Shown: piece by piece, positions 5,989 to 5,997 of the stretch
Position numbering within the stretch: the first letter of the stretch is position 1
Layout of the letters: each line of letters begins with the position of its first letter
NCBI GenBank assembly: GCA_937974415.1
Contig: CALJXB010000256.1
Location: 1 to 5,997, forward strand
Length of the DNA stretch: 5,997 nucleotides
Direction of reading: 5' to 3'
Source: an uncultured Kiloniellales bacterium
Lineage (GTDB): Bacteria; Pseudomonadota; Alphaproteobacteria; Kiloniellales; JAKSDN01
Program-made: the position numbers and the translations under genes
Notes under the pieces: model-generated
Databases searched by the model: none
Seen by the model: only the letters and a program-made list of their open reading frames with translations
Told to the model about the DNA's origin: nothing

Positions 5989-5997
5989 GGGGAATGT

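Noticed and set aside
5978..5995. Inverted repeat CCCC/GGGG at the right edge as a regulatory hairpin
   Set aside because: The arms leave a loop of only two to four bases and the window ends there, so its extent and meaning cannot be judged.

Overview
The window looks like chromosomal DNA from a high-GC Gram-negative bacterium, most likely a proteobacterium. The evidence is a run of four genes encoding lipoproteins with signal-peptidase-II lipoboxes and no Asp at +2 (outer-membrane type by the Lol rule), a Sel1-repeat protein and a BamE/SmpA-like protein. I cannot name the genus. I see no rRNA, tRNA, CRISPR array, insertion sequence, integrase or phage gene.

Layout: 1-269 is a spacer without a convincing gene. 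270-1904 (+) encodes a complete gamma-glutamyltranspeptidase-family Ntn-hydrolase that has no signal peptide and has lost several of the residues that bind glutamate in E. coli GGT. 1905-2177 is a spacer with a small palindrome and a possible short leader ORF. 2178-3074 (+) encodes a UbiA/MenA-type membrane prenyltransferase. 3075-3251 lies between converging genes and contains a compound hairpin. On the minus strand, 5974 down to 3252 holds four tightly packed genes, read in the order Sel1-repeat lipoprotein (5162-5974), unknown lipoprotein B (4468-5148), unknown lipoprotein C (3755-4468), BamE-like lipoprotein D (3252-3758).

The four lipoprotein genes are separated by 13 nt, then overlap by 1 nt (TGATG), then by 4 nt (ATGA). 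They therefore look like one translationally coupled operon. The upstream end is cut by the window, so its promoter and any further genes are not visible. This cassette is the best candidate here for an undescribed system: every product is predicted to be exported and lipid-anchored, three of the four carry a second hydrophobic stretch with a central proline, and none has an obvious enzymatic active site. An envelope-located assembly is a reasonable inference but is not shown by the sequence.

The hydrolase and prenyltransferase genes point the same way but are separated by about 270 bp and differ in base composition (sampled lines about 65-75% GC in the first, about 42-67% in the second). I see no reason to treat them as one pathway.
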